From assembly GCF_000621505.1 (NCBI RefSeq), contig NZ_KK211294.1, forward strand, positions 1 to 64,000: a stretch of 64,000 bases of DNA, read 5' to 3'. Below, piece by piece: positions 8,806 to 18,186 of the stretch. Below the pieces are notes generated by a model. The model saw nothing but the letters and a program-made list of their open reading frames with translations, ran no database searches and was not told where the DNA came from. Position numbers and translations under genes: made by a program. Positions within the stretch are counted from its first letter, which is position 1. Every line of letters begins with the position of its first letter. Source of the stretch: Ruminiclostridium cellobioparum DSM 1351 = ATCC 15832 (lineage in GTDB: Bacteria > Bacillota > Clostridia > Acetivibrionales > DSM-1351).

Positions 8806-10110
8806 TTGTACATAGAGAATGCCGCTAATGTTTCGGAGAGAGAAATGATAAGAGAATGGAATATGTTAAAAGAGGCAATTGACCATGAACCAGCTCTTAG
8901 ATCAATTACAATTAAAGCATGGGACAGATGTAAGAAACATAATGTTGACCCTGAAAAACTGAAGTTTGTTTATTTAGAGGATGAAGAACTGAAAAAGAAG
9001 CTTATCGGATTTGATTTTTTAGTGCAGACAGCAAAGTCTTACCTTGAGTATCTTTCACTCAGCCTGACAGGTATTCCTCACGTTGTGGCTCTGCTTGACA
9101 GTGAGGGGTGGGTCCTTGATATCAAAGGACCGGTAGAGGATTTCGGGGGAAAGAAAAACGGTCAATGTGCCGGGGCATGCTGGAAGGAAGAGTATATAGG
9201 CAACAATGGCGGAGGCACTTGTTTATTGGAAGACGAATCTGTTTTTATATATGGCATGGAACATTATGGTAACATATATAAACCTTTCTCATGCCTTGGA
9301 GTTCCTATTCATAGGGATAATAAACTCATTGGAGCAATAAGTATTGTGGTTTTGAACGAATATGCCCATCCGGCAAGGCTTACCATAGCAATGGCCTGTG
9401 TGGATGCCATAGAAAAGGAAATAGCCGGTATTCCCTCAAAGCCAAAGACGACAAAGGGCATCGGAAAATCCATTGCTACCGCTGAATTGATGGCAACAGC
9501 CGTTCATGATTTAAAAAATCCACTTGCAAGTATCAGGGGACTTGCCCAATTGGGTACACTCACCTCAACCTCAAAAAAGGAGCATGGATACTTTGACAGG
9601 ATAATAAAACAGGTCGATGCACTGCACAGGTCTGTGGTTGATTTGCAGAACATTTTCAAGCCCGAGGCCAGAGTTGAACTTCAGCCTGCAGAAATAATCA
9701 GGCAGGTAATCGAGGAGATACAGCCTGACTGTGAGATGAATAACATTAAGCTTTCCTTCATTAATTGCTTCGGCGGAAAATTAAAAATCCACCATAAAGT
9801 TTTTAAGAGAGCTCTTGAGAATCTGGTCAAGAATGCCGTGCAGGTCATTACCCGCGACGGAAAAATAGAGATTGAAATAAGTGATCAAAACAACGATGTG
9901 CTTATTTCGGTAAATGATAACGGACCCGGTATTCCGGATGAAATCAAGGAAAAACTTTTTCAGCCCTTTGTTTATCACAGAAAGGACGGTACGGGACTGG
10001 GCCTGTTCATGGTTTATCATGCCATAACTGAAGTACATGACGGTGAAATATGGTTTGAAAGTACGGCTGGCAAAGGTACTACTTTTTATATAAAACTTCC
10101 AAAAGATTGA
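8806..10110 (+). CDS. GAF-domain sensor histidine kinase
   Basis: About 434 residues. An upstream in-frame TTG (8755) would add 17 residues. I prefer TTG 8806 because AAGGGAGTG lies 8 nt before it. The N-terminus (LRSITIKAWDRCKKHNVDP) is the segment found in AcoR-type sigma-54 activators, followed by a GAF domain of about 140 residues. The kinase part has the H box (AVHDLKNPLASIRG; His234), N box (ENLVKNAVQV), G1 box (DNGPGIPDEI) and G2 box (DGTGLGLFMVYH). No membrane segment is seen, so it should be a cytoplasmic sensor. No response regulator is adjacent, making it an orphan kinase, possibly feeding the sporulation phosphorelay as many clostridial orphan kinases do (inference). Confidence 0.85.
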   Translation: MYIENAANVSEREMIREWNMLKEAIDHEPALRSITIKAWDRCKKHNVDPEKLKFVYLEDEELKKKLIGFDFLVQTAKSYLEYLSLSLTGIPHVVALLDSEGWVLDIKGPVEDFGGKKNGQCAGACWKEEYIGNNGGGTCLLEDESVFIYGMEHYGNIYKPFSCLGVPIHRDNKLIGAISIVVLNEYAHPARLTIAMACVDAIEKEIAGIPSKPKTTKGIGKSIATAELMATAVHDLKNPLASIRGLAQLGTLTSTSKKEHGYFDRIIKQVDALHRSVVDLQNIFKPEARVELQPAEIIRQVIEEIQPDCEMNNIKLSFINCFGGKLKIHHKVFKRALENLVKNAVQVITRDGKIEIEISDQNNDVLISVNDNGPGIPDEIKEKLFQPFVYHRKDGTGLGLFMVYHAITEVHDGEIWFESTAGKGTTFYIKLPKD

Positions 10111-10129
10111 TAGAGCTTTGAACAGCAGG

Positions 10130-10172
10130 AAACTGCCCGGGTATTTCAGAATATGATATCCTGGCAGTTTTA
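10130..10172 (+). terminator. Terminator after the histidine kinase
   Basis: AAACTGCC (10130-10137) pairs with GGCAGTTT (10163-10170). After one mismatch the stem continues as GGGTAT/ATATCC, and the hairpin ends in a short T run. It may also act on the convergent gene. Confidence 0.7.
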
Positions 10173-10224
10173 ATTCATTATCAATAAGACTGCCGGCAGC
10201 CAGGGTATATATCACACTGTCAGA

Positions 10225-11079
10225 CTATAGTGTCAGCAGCATTTCATATTGGCTTACACTGTTGGTGAAGCCCAGGGACAGCAGGAAATTCACTGTCGAA
10301 GCCGCGGCAGTGTCAACATTTAAGACTGATATCCGGCCGGCTTCGGTGCGGTTTGAAAGATCCCATACAATACTCCTGCCTATGCCCCGGCGTCTGAACG
10401 TTTTGTCTACGGCAATCTGCACCAGATCTCCCGATTTCTTATCAATGATTCCATAACCCACAATTTTGTTTTCTATTTTTACAAGCGAATAAAAGAAGGA
10501 TTCACTTACGGCATTGACCGAAGCAATGGAGTTCTGCCAGGAGGGATGAAAGTCCCAGAAGCTTTTCAGCTGTTCCCAGCAGTCGGGCCCAATTATATTT
10601 ACATGCTCCGCGTTATATTTACCGGCGGCAGTACAGCCTGTTCTGTCAAGACTGAAGCAGGCAAAGTCCCGGACAATCTCAAACCCCTGTTTTTTATATA
10701 AGTTGAATGCCGGTGTATTGGATTGAATGACTTCCAGCAAATACTGCCCTACATTTTTTGATTTCAGCAAATCCTTCAAGGTTGCCAGCATTGTGCTTGT
10801 AATTCCCTGTTTCCTGAACCCAGGAATTACCCCTGTTCCCAGATCGTACACGGCAGGCTTGCCGTTCCAGGACCTAAAACCGTTTAAAATGAAGCCGGTC
10901 AAAATATTATCCTGGAAAGCACCCAATGAAATATCCGGAACAAAACCCCTTCTTTTCAGCATAGTCTCAAACTTCCGCAAGGGTAAATCCATTTTTACCT
11001 GATAATCTGAAAAAGCGTTGGCAAATGCTTCATGAATTACAGTAACAGCTACATCATCAAGAGTTTTATATATAAACAT
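10225..11079 (-). CDS. Tandem GNAT-domain acetyltransferase
   Basis: 284 residues with two GCN5-related N-acetyltransferase domains. The first (about 1-150) contains the acetyl-CoA loop GVIPGFRKQGITSTML followed by NTPAFNLYKKQGFEIV. The second (about 165-284) contains QIAVDKTFRRRGIGRSIV and ASTVNFLLSLGFTNS. Both acetyl-CoA pyrophosphate loops look intact (RKQGIT, RRRGIG). Convergent with the kinase gene and transcribed alone, with GGAG upstream of the ATG. The substrate is unknown. Confidence 0.85.
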   Translation of the reverse strand: MFIYKTLDDVAVTVIHEAFANAFSDYQVKMDLPLRKFETMLKRRGFVPDISLGAFQDNILTGFILNGFRSWNGKPAVYDLGTGVIPGFRKQGITSTMLATLKDLLKSKNVGQYLLEVIQSNTPAFNLYKKQGFEIVRDFACFSLDRTGCTAAGKYNAEHVNIIGPDCWEQLKSFWDFHPSWQNSIASVNAVSESFFYSLVKIENKIVGYGIIDKKSGDLVQIAVDKTFRRRGIGRSIVWDLSNRTEAGRISVLNVDTAAASTVNFLLSLGFTNSVSQYEMLLTL

Positions 11080-11244
11080 GTTATCAGTCGCTCCAGTCCT
11101 GTGTATTAACCTTGTTATGCCAGCTCTATAAATAATTTATTGGCAAATTTTCAGATTCATAAATACTATATATGGAATAGGTAAAAAATACAATCCCGCG
11201 CTTTAAAAAGTACAAAACTAAAACACATAAAAGTACTTATTCAA

Positions 11245-11272
11245 TAATATTTTTCCAATACTCACATATATT
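11245..11272 (+). promoter_or_regulatory. Candidate sigma-E-type promoter of prkA-yhbH-spoVR
   Basis: TAATATT (11245-11251) and CATATATT (11265-11272) resemble the mother-cell sigma-E elements KMATATT and CATAYAHT, here with a slightly short 13-nt spacer. In Bacillus subtilis all three genes are sigma-E dependent. The rest of the 11080-11378 gap is AT-rich with no other clear signal. Confidence 0.35.
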
Positions 11273-11378
11273 TTAAAATGAGATATTTTATCAGGAACAA
11301 ATTTCAAAACTATTGATTATAATGGCAGTAAAACTGTTTGTTCCTTCAAATCTACCAGGTAAAAAGGGAGGTTTCCAG

Positions 11379-13313
11379 ATGACCACACCGGAGTTTGACT
11401 TCAAAGCAATGATTCAAAAGGACAGGGATGATAGGGTAAAAAGGGTATTTGAAAGCACATTTCTTGAATATCTTCAGTTGGTAAAATCAAATCCTGAGGT
11501 GGCTGTTCTTGCTCATCAGAGGTTGTACGACCTTATAGTAGCAAAGGGGACGGAGGTCGTTCGAACAGATGAGAATCCAAGATTGAGAAGAATATACGGA
11601 AATGACATAATCAAAAAGTATGCTTTTTTTGAAGAGGATTTTTTCGGTATCGATAAAACTATTATGAAGATAGTCAGGTATTTTCATTCGGCTGCCATGG
11701 CCGGTGAAGAATCACGGCAGGTGTTATATCTTGTGGGTCCTGTAGGTGCGGGTAAATCCTCGCTGATGGAAGCATTAAAAAAGTCACTTGAAGTGGCTGC
11801 ACCTGTCTACGCTTTAAAGGGCTGTCCAATGAGAGAAGAACCGCTCCACCTTGTACCCAAACATCTCAGAAAAGAATTTGAGGAGACACTTGGCGTTAAA
11901 ATAGAGGGAGATTTGTGTCCCGTGTGCAGATACAGGCTGAAAAACGAATACGCGGGAGAATATGAGAGATTTCCCGTGGAATCGGTGGGCTTTTCCATAC
12001 GCTCCAGAAAAGGTATTGGTGTGGTTCCCCCTGTGGATCCCAACAACCAGGACTCTTCCATACTTACCGGAAGTGTTGATATTTCAAAAATCGACCTCTA
12101 TCCGGAGGATGATCCCAGGGTACTGTCCCTCAATGGAGCTTTTAATGCGGGTAACCGCGGTATTGTCGAATTTATTGAGGTTTTTAAAAATGAAACGGAA
12201 TATCTGCATACCATGATAACCGCCACTCAGGAAAAATCCATACCATCGCCGGGAAAGGGCGCCATGATCTACTTTGACGGAGTAATTGTGGCCCATTCAA
12301 ACGAAGCCGAGTGGAACAAATTCAAATCAGATCACACAAATGAAGCCATATTGGACAGAATAGTGAGGATAGAAGTTCCATATTGTCTGGAATTAAGCGA
12401 AGAGATAAAAATTTATGAAAAGATGCTGTCAAAAAGTAAATTCAGAGCCCATATTGCACCGCATACCATAGAGATTGCATCAATGTTTGCAATTCTAACA
12501 AGACTTAGCCCGTCAAACAAGGTTGATCCCATGACCAAATTAAAGATATATAACGGAGAAGAAATTCTCGAGAAGGGCATGACCAGAAAGATAGACATAT
12601 TCGAGCTGCGTGAAGAAGCTCCCCGGGAAGGCATGACAGGTATTTCAACAAGATTTATAATGAAAGCCCTGGATACTGCCTTATCAGAATCTGAAAATGA
12701 TTGTATAAATCCTATTGCCGTAATGGAATCCCTGATTAAGTCTGTCAAGGAGCTGGGCATAGGAGATGATGAAAAGGAAAGATATTTAAGATTGATATAC
12801 GATACAGTAAAGAAAGAATATAATAAGATACTTGAAAAGGAAGTAACCAAGGCCTTTATACACGGCTACAGAGAACAGGCCGAAAGCCTGTTTAACAATT
12901 ACCTGGATCATGCCGAGGCCTTTGTGAATAAGACCAAAATAAAGGATAAGAATACCGGAGAGGAACTGGAACCTGATGAGAAATTCATGAGATCCATCGA
13001 GGAGCAGATTGGAATATCCGATACGGCAGTAAAAGGTTTCCGGTCCGATGTAACCGCCTATATGTTTTTTGTCATGAGGAACGGAGGGAGTCTTGATTAC
13101 ACCAGCTATGAACCTTTAAAGGATGCAATAGAAAAGAAGCTTACAACTTCTGTAAGAGATCTCAGCAGGATTATTACCCAGGCAAAAGTGAGAGACAAGG
13201 AACAAACCCAGAAATATAATACCATGGTTGAAGAGATGAAAAAGAACGGTTACTGCGACCATTGCTGCAATGTAATACTGAAATATGCTGCCAATAACCT
13301 TTGGAAGGATTAA
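11379..13313 (+). CDS. prkA: PrkA-type serine protein kinase / AAA protein
   Basis: 644 residues from ATG 11379, which follows AAAGGGAGG. The frame is open from 11313, but that extension has no ribosome site and is not family-like. Residues 1-360 form the PrkA AAA module with Walker A GPVGAGKS at 120-127. A zinc-ribbon-like CPVCRYR lies near residue 190, and a second Cys cluster (YCDHCC) sits at the extreme C-terminus. PrkA is known with YhbH and SpoVR in a sporulation-linked trio. Bacillus PrkA has been reported both as a kinase and as a AAA protease, so the activity is unsettled. Its stop codon lies inside the left end of the 104-bp repeat at 13310. Confidence 0.92.
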   Translation: MTTPEFDFKAMIQKDRDDRVKRVFESTFLEYLQLVKSNPEVAVLAHQRLYDLIVAKGTEVVRTDENPRLRRIYGNDIIKKYAFFEEDFFGIDKTIMKIVRYFHSAAMAGEESRQVLYLVGPVGAGKSSLMEALKKSLEVAAPVYALKGCPMREEPLHLVPKHLRKEFEETLGVKIEGDLCPVCRYRLKNEYAGEYERFPVESVGFSIRSRKGIGVVPPVDPNNQDSSILTGSVDISKIDLYPEDDPRVLSLNGAFNAGNRGIVEFIEVFKNETEYLHTMITATQEKSIPSPGKGAMIYFDGVIVAHSNEAEWNKFKSDHTNEAILDRIVRIEVPYCLELSEEIKIYEKMLSKSKFRAHIAPHTIEIASMFAILTRLSPSNKVDPMTKLKIYNGEEILEKGMTRKIDIFELREEAPREGMTGISTRFIMKALDTALSESENDCINPIAVMESLIKSVKELGIGDDEKERYLRLIYDTVKKEYNKILEKEVTKAFIHGYREQAESLFNNYLDHAEAFVNKTKIKDKNTGEELEPDEKFMRSIEEQIGISDTAVKGFRSDVTAYMFFVMRNGGSLDYTSYEPLKDAIEKKLTTSVRDLSRIITQAKVRDKEQTQKYNTMVEEMKKNGYCDHCCNVILKYAANNLWKD

Positions 13314-13413
13314 CCTCCTTTATTCGCCTTACAGCGGCAGAGGAGTAAGCAAATTTCATTATTATTTTGTGGCCGCTATGCGGCTCAAAGCCATAACATG
13401 GCTCATGGAGGTT
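13310..13413 (+). repeat. Dispersed palindromic repeat, copy 1 (carries the yhbH ribosome site)
   Basis: Starts TTAACCTCC and ends GGAGGTTGG, enclosing hairpins GCCGC/GCGGC and GCCAT/ATGGC and an AAATTTCATTATTATTTTGT block. It is nearly identical to 34996-35101. The right end is the Shine-Dalgarno of yhbH, and it can pair with the left-end CCTCC. Confidence 0.85.
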
Positions 13414-13420
13414 GGTATAT

Positions 13421-14653
13421 ATGGCTATATTCAGAGAAAACGGCAGCGGCGGTCGTGACAGATCTGCCGAAGACCGCCGGCGGCACAGGGAATTGGTGGA
13501 GGAATCCATAAAAAAGAATCTCGGCAATATCATAGCCGAAGAGAGCATTATCGGAAAGAGCCGGGATAAGAAAATAAAAATACCCATAAGAGGTATTAAG
13601 GAATTTCAATTTGTTTATGGAAGAAATAAACCTGGTGTAGGCTCGGGCGACGGCAATGAAAAAAGAGGCGACAAATTTGCGGGGGAGGCCCAGAGCGGAA
13701 CCGGCAAAGGAAGAGCAGGAAATCAGGAAGGGGAAGAGATATACGAAACTGAAATCACAATCGAAGAGGTAATAAGATACCTCTTCGATGATTTAAACCT
13801 GCCCGATATAGATAAGAAGCAATTGTCCCAACTGGAGGAAAAAAGCTACAGAAAGCTTGGCTACCAGCAGAGGGGTATTCCTCCCAGACTTGCAAAAAAG
13901 CGCTCGGTAGTGGAAAAAATCAAGCGGAAGCAGGCTACCAAGCGTACCTTGAACGAGCTTGATCAGGAAAAGGCCCAAAAATATGAGGAGGATTTTGAAG
14001 ACAGTTCTGAAATTCATATAAATAATAATATTCAGTTAAATGGCCTGCAAAAAAACAGGTTTCCCTTTATAGAAGACGATCTGAGGTATTACAGGATAAA
14101 GGAAGATAATAAAAGGGACTATAATGCGGTTGTATTATGTATTATGGATGTATCGGGCTCAATGGACCAGACAAAGAAGTATCTCGCAAGAAGTTTTTAC
14201 TTTTTGCTCTACCAGTTCTTACAGCTCAAATATACCAATGTGGAAGTTGTATTTATAGCCCATACAACCACTGCAAAAGAAGTTAACGAAAAGGAGTTTT
14301 TTCACAGAGGCGAATCGGGAGGTACATACATCAGCAGCGGATACGAAAAGGCGCTTGAGATAATAAATGAAAGGTACAGTCCGTCAAATTGGAATATTTA
14401 TGCCTTTCATTGCAGTGACGGGGATAATTGGTCGGAAGATAACAAAAAAGCGGTGGACAGCGCAAGAAAACTATGCGAGGTATGCAATTTATTCGGTTAT
14501 GGAGAAATCGTACCGGGCTATTACAGTATGGGAAGCACCATTAAATCCGAACTTCAGAGCAAGATAGACAGTGAGAATTTTGCAGCAATAACCATAAATA
14601 AAAAAGAGGATGTCCTTCCTGCATTAAAAAAACTTCTGGAGAAGGGCGAATAG
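13421..14653 (+). CDS. yhbH: YhbH family sporulation protein (DUF444, VWA-like)
   Basis: 410 residues. ATG 13421 is chosen over the in-frame TTG 13412 because GGAGG ends 9 nt before it. The N-terminal third is charged and Gly-rich and probably disordered. The C-terminal half is a von Willebrand A-like domain with a MIDAS motif, DVSGS, at 243-247 (MDVSGSMDQTK). DUF444 proteins occur with PrkA and SpoVR and are needed for normal sporulation in Bacillus. The molecular activity is not established. It lies between prkA and spoVR, and its ribosome site is supplied by the palindromic repeat. Confidence 0.9.
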   Translation: MAIFRENGSGGRDRSAEDRRRHRELVEESIKKNLGNIIAEESIIGKSRDKKIKIPIRGIKEFQFVYGRNKPGVGSGDGNEKRGDKFAGEAQSGTGKGRAGNQEGEEIYETEITIEEVIRYLFDDLNLPDIDKKQLSQLEEKSYRKLGYQQRGIPPRLAKKRSVVEKIKRKQATKRTLNELDQEKAQKYEEDFEDSSEIHINNNIQLNGLQKNRFPFIEDDLRYYRIKEDNKRDYNAVVLCIMDVSGSMDQTKKYLARSFYFLLYQFLQLKYTNVEVVFIAHTTTAKEVNEKEFFHRGESGGTYISSGYEKALEIINERYSPSNWNIYAFHCSDGDNWSEDNKKAVDSARKLCEVCNLFGYGEIVPGYYSMGSTIKSELQSKIDSENFAAITINKKEDVLPALKKLLEKGE

Positions 14654-14695
14654 CATATATGTTGTCCATGCAATGTTATGGATATGGGAGGTCTT

Positions 14696-16084
14696 ATGGC
14701 GGATTTTAGCATAGCTGATTTGGAATATTGGAATGAGCGGATAGAGCCGATTGCAAAGGAATGCGGCCTGGATTATTATAACCAGGAATTTGAGATAATA
14801 GATTATGAGGACATGATAGGCTATGAATCCTATGTGGGTATGCCGTCGCACTACCCGCACTGGAGCTACGGCAAGTCGTATGAGAGGATTAAAACACTGC
14901 ATAAATACAATCTTACCGGCCTGCCCTATGAAATGGTTATAAACTCAAATCCGTGCCTTGCCTATCTGATGAAAGACAACTCCCTCCTGCTTCAGGTTCT
15001 GACAATAGCCCATGTATATGCTCATAATGATTTTTTCAAAAATAACAGGCTGTTTAAATCGGGAACCAAGGCGGAGTATACCGTTGAGATGTTTAAAAAT
15101 CATGCAAACCGTATAAGGGAGTATATTTCCGACCCCAGCATAGGTTATGCAAGGGTTGAAAAGATATTGAATGCCGCCCACGCGGTAAAACTTCAAACCG
15201 AGAGGATCGTGGAGTTCCGGAACAGGCCGGATAAGACAGGAAAAGACGTATCGGCTCTGACTGAGCACAATAAAGACTTTCCTTATCTGGAGCGATACAC
15301 TCAACAAAACTCAGAGGAACTTAAGCAGTTTGTTCAGCAGGAAATAAAAATACCTGAAAAGCCTGAGGAAGATATCTTGAAATTCATAATCGAATACGGG
15401 AGGATGCAGGACTGGGAAAAGGATATCCTGGCCATAGTAAGGGAGGAGGCCCTGTATTTTCTGCCCCAGATAGAGACAAAGATAATGAACGAAGGCTGGG
15501 CCAGCTATTGGCATTTTAACATTATGAACAAGCTGGAACTTCCCCAGAACATGCATATGGAATTCCTGAAAAGGCACAACGAAGTGATCCGTCCTTTGAA
15601 ATCAAGTATAAATCCTTATTACATAGGTTTTAAAATATTTGAGAACCTTGGTGAGAAATACGGCAGGGAAAAGATTTTTGAAATAAGGGAGACTGAAAGA
15701 GACCAGTCCTTTATCAGAAGATATCTCACACAGGAATTATGCGGTGAAATGAACCTGTTTGAATACGTCTCGGCAGGAAATGATTATATGGTGTCCGAAG
15801 TATCCGATGACGAAGGCTGGAAAATTGTCAGGGATACGCTTTGCAATACGGTGGGAATCGGCAGTATTCCTTCCATAAGAGTTGAGGAGTGGAACCAGAA
15901 GGATAACACTCTTGTGCTGACACATGAGTATGATGACAGGGAGCTGGAATTGAGCTATGCCTATGAGACCCTTAAGCACCTTGTGGATTTGTGGAACGGA
16001 AAAATCCTGCTGGTAACCCAGCTTGAAGGCAAGAAAAAGAATATATCCTGTGACGAGCAGAAGAGAATATCCTTATACGGTTAA
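14696..16084 (+). CDS. spoVR: SpoVR family protein
   Basis: 462 residues from ATG 14696, placed after GGGAGG; upstream in-frame ATGs at 14678 and 14684 overlap that ribosome site. Family features include YVGMPSHYPHWSYGKSYER, LTIAHVYAHNDFFKNN and NEGWASYWHFNIMNKL, with conserved His and Glu residues suggesting metal binding. In Bacillus SpoVR affects spore cortex formation, but its biochemical role is unknown. It is the third gene of the prkA-yhbH-spoVR trio, 42 nt after yhbH. Downstream lies the separately regulated htpG. Confidence 0.92.
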   Translation: MADFSIADLEYWNERIEPIAKECGLDYYNQEFEIIDYEDMIGYESYVGMPSHYPHWSYGKSYERIKTLHKYNLTGLPYEMVINSNPCLAYLMKDNSLLLQVLTIAHVYAHNDFFKNNRLFKSGTKAEYTVEMFKNHANRIREYISDPSIGYARVEKILNAAHAVKLQTERIVEFRNRPDKTGKDVSALTEHNKDFPYLERYTQQNSEELKQFVQQEIKIPEKPEEDILKFIIEYGRMQDWEKDILAIVREEALYFLPQIETKIMNEGWASYWHFNIMNKLELPQNMHMEFLKRHNEVIRPLKSSINPYYIGFKIFENLGEKYGREKIFEIRETERDQSFIRRYLTQELCGEMNLFEYVSAGNDYMVSEVSDDEGWKIVRDTLCNTVGIGSIPSIRVEEWNQKDNTLVLTHEYDDRELELSYAYETLKHLVDLWNGKILLVTQLEGKKKNISCDEQKRISLYG

Positions 16085-16092
16085 TTTAACGA

Positions 16093-16167
16093 TATAATGC
16101 TTTATTAGCACTCTTGTTAATTGAGTGCTAAAAAGTACTTGAAAGTTTGCTGCAATAGAGGTATATT
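16093..16167 (+). promoter_or_regulatory. Two candidate htpG promoters around CIRCE
   Basis: TATAAT at 16093-16098 lies just upstream of CIRCE, the classic arrangement for HrcA repression, although its -35 is poor. A better-spaced promoter, TTGAAA (16139-16144), N17, TATATT (16162-16167), lies just downstream of CIRCE. Confidence 0.5.
16105..16131 (+). promoter_or_regulatory. Perfect CIRCE operator (HrcA binding site)
   Basis: TTAGCACTC-N9-GAGTGCTAA, an exact match to the CIRCE consensus. HrcA binds it and represses heat-shock genes until heat stress titrates GroEL. It lies 71 nt before the htpG start codon. Confidence 0.96.
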
Positions 16168-16202
16168 ATTATTGTTGAAAATTTTCAAGCGGAGGTAGAT
16201 TT

Positions 16203-18104
16203 ATGAAACACGAAAGCGGAAGTATTTCAATTAATACCGAAAACATTTTTCCAATAATAAAAAAATGGCTATATTCTGAAAAGGATATATTTATCAGAGA
16301 GCTTGTTTCAAATGCAAGCGATGCAATCAGCAAACTCAAGAAGCTTGACGCCATCGGCGAAGCTGACCTGCCCGATGACAACAGGTTTGAAATCAAGGTC
16401 ATCGTAAACAAAAATGAAAAAACCATAAAAGTTATCGACAATGGTCTTGGTATGACTGATGAGGAAGTTAAAAAGTACATCAATCAGATTGCTTTTTCAG
16501 GAGCAGTCGATTTCCTTGAGAAGTACAAGGACAAGTCTGATGACGGACAGATAATAGGCCATTTCGGATTGGGCTTTTATTCAGCCTTCATGGTTTCAGA
16601 GAGAGTGCAGATCGATACCTTGTCCTATCAGCCCGGAGCTGCGGCTGTCAGATGGATAAGTGACGGAGGTACCGAGTTTGAAATGCAGGACTCAGACATA
16701 ACGGAGAGAGGAACCACAATTACTCTATACCTGGCTGAGGACGGGCTTGAGTTTACCGACGAATATAAAATGAGGACAACCCTTGAGAAGTATTTTGCTT
16801 TTCTTCCATATGAGCTGTACCTCGAGGATGCTGCCAAAGTTCCCGAAAAAGCTGATGAGTCCAAGGGTGAAGAGCAGGAGGCGGCCTCTGAAAATGCAGA
16901 GCCCAAAAAGCCCGAACCCTTAAATGATACCCACCCACTGTGGCTGAAAAATCCAAAGGATTGTACAGAAGAGGAATACAAGCAGTTCTATACCAAGGTA
17001 TTCCACGACTTCAACGAACCTTTGTTCTGGATTCATTTAAACATGGACTATCCTTTTAACCTCAAAGGCATACTTTATTTCCCCAAGCTCAAACATGAAT
17101 TTGAGACAATGGAAGGCCAGATCAAGCTCTACTACAATCAGGTATTTGTAGCCGACAACATCAAGGAAGTCATTCCGGAATTCCTGCTGCTGTTAAAGGG
17201 TGTACTTGACTGTCCTGATCTGCCGTTGAACGTATCCAGGAGCTTCCTGCAGAATGACGGCTATGTAAACAAGATATCCACCCATATCACAAAGAAGGTT
17301 GCCGACAAGCTGACTTCCCTCTTTGAAAATGAAAGGGAAAATTACAATAAATATTGGGATGATATCAATCCGTTTGTCAAATACGGCTGTATAAGAGAAG
17401 AAAAATTTTATGACAGGGTCAAGGACATTCTCATTTACAAGTCAACAAAGGGCGGGTATACGACCTTAAAGGATTACCTTGAAAACAACAAGGAAAAGCA
17501 CGAAAACAAGGTGTTCTACGTTTCAAATGAAAAACAGCAGGCTCAGTATATCAGACTGTTTAACGAAAACGGAATGGAAGCGGTCATACTATCCACAATG
17601 ATTGACAACCATTTCATGCAGCTGCTGGAGAGCAAGATGACAGGTGTGCGTTTTAACAGAATAGATGCTGACATATCCGACAGCATGAAGAACGACAATA
17701 CAGGAATTGCTGAAGCTGACGTATCATATCTGGAAAAGCTGTTCAAGGCCGCAGTTGATGATGATAAGCTGAAGGTGCAGGTTGAGTCGCTGAAGAATGA
17801 AACCGTTCCTGCAATGATTCTCCTGTCCGAGCAATCAAGAAGAATGCAGGAGATGAGTGCAATGTTCGGCGGTATGGATATGAGCCATATGTTCCCGAAA
17901 GAGCAGACGCTTGTACTGAATTCCTCAAATAAACTTGTAAAGGCCTTGACCGATATGAAAGAGGATGAAACCAGGAAAGATCAAGTCAAACTTATCAGTG
18001 AACATATCTATGACCTCGCTATGATGAGCCATCAGCCCCTTGAACCAGATGCAATGGCAAAATTCATAGAGAGAAGCAATGAGATTTTGATGAAGCTGGT
18101 ATAA
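16203..18104 (+). CDS. htpG: HSP90 chaperone HtpG
   Basis: 633 residues, normal for bacterial Hsp90. The N-terminal GHKL ATPase domain shows RELVSNASDAISKLKKL (Mg/ATP Asn), DNGLGMTDEE and GHFGLGFYSAFMV (ATP lid). The middle domain carries LNVSRSFLQND with the catalytic-loop Arg. The C-terminal dimerisation domain is present. A linker of acidic, Glu/Ala-rich residues lies near 215-240. GGAGG precedes the ATG. A perfect CIRCE upstream predicts HrcA control, unlike B. subtilis htpG, which is not HrcA-regulated. It is followed by its own terminator. Confidence 0.96.
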   Translation: MKHESGSISINTENIFPIIKKWLYSEKDIFIRELVSNASDAISKLKKLDAIGEADLPDDNRFEIKVIVNKNEKTIKVIDNGLGMTDEEVKKYINQIAFSGAVDFLEKYKDKSDDGQIIGHFGLGFYSAFMVSERVQIDTLSYQPGAAAVRWISDGGTEFEMQDSDITERGTTITLYLAEDGLEFTDEYKMRTTLEKYFAFLPYELYLEDAAKVPEKADESKGEEQEAASENAEPKKPEPLNDTHPLWLKNPKDCTEEEYKQFYTKVFHDFNEPLFWIHLNMDYPFNLKGILYFPKLKHEFETMEGQIKLYYNQVFVADNIKEVIPEFLLLLKGVLDCPDLPLNVSRSFLQNDGYVNKISTHITKKVADKLTSLFENERENYNKYWDDINPFVKYGCIREEKFYDRVKDILIYKSTKGGYTTLKDYLENNKEKHENKVFYVSNEKQQAQYIRLFNENGMEAVILSTMIDNHFMQLLESKMTGVRFNRIDADISDSMKNDNTGIAEADVSYLEKLFKAAVDDDKLKVQVESLKNETVPAMILLSEQSRRMQEMSAMFGGMDMSHMFPKEQTLVLNSSNKLVKALTDMKEDETRKDQVKLISEHIYDLAMMSHQPLEPDAMAKFIERSNEILMKLV

Positions 18105-18154
18105 GTAATATCAGATTTAACAGTCATTTAAATACAAGGTAAAGTTATTCCAGT

Positions 18155-18186
18155 AAAGAGGCTGCTTAACAACAGTCTCTTTTTTG
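18155..18186 (+). terminator. Terminator after htpG
   Basis: AAAGAGGCTG pairs with CAGTCTCTTT across the loop CTTAACAA, then a T run. Confidence 0.8.

Noticed and set aside
9781-10215. A 144-codon minus-strand open frame
   Set aside because: It lies opposite the kinase ATPase domain, which has clear conserved motifs. It is a shadow.
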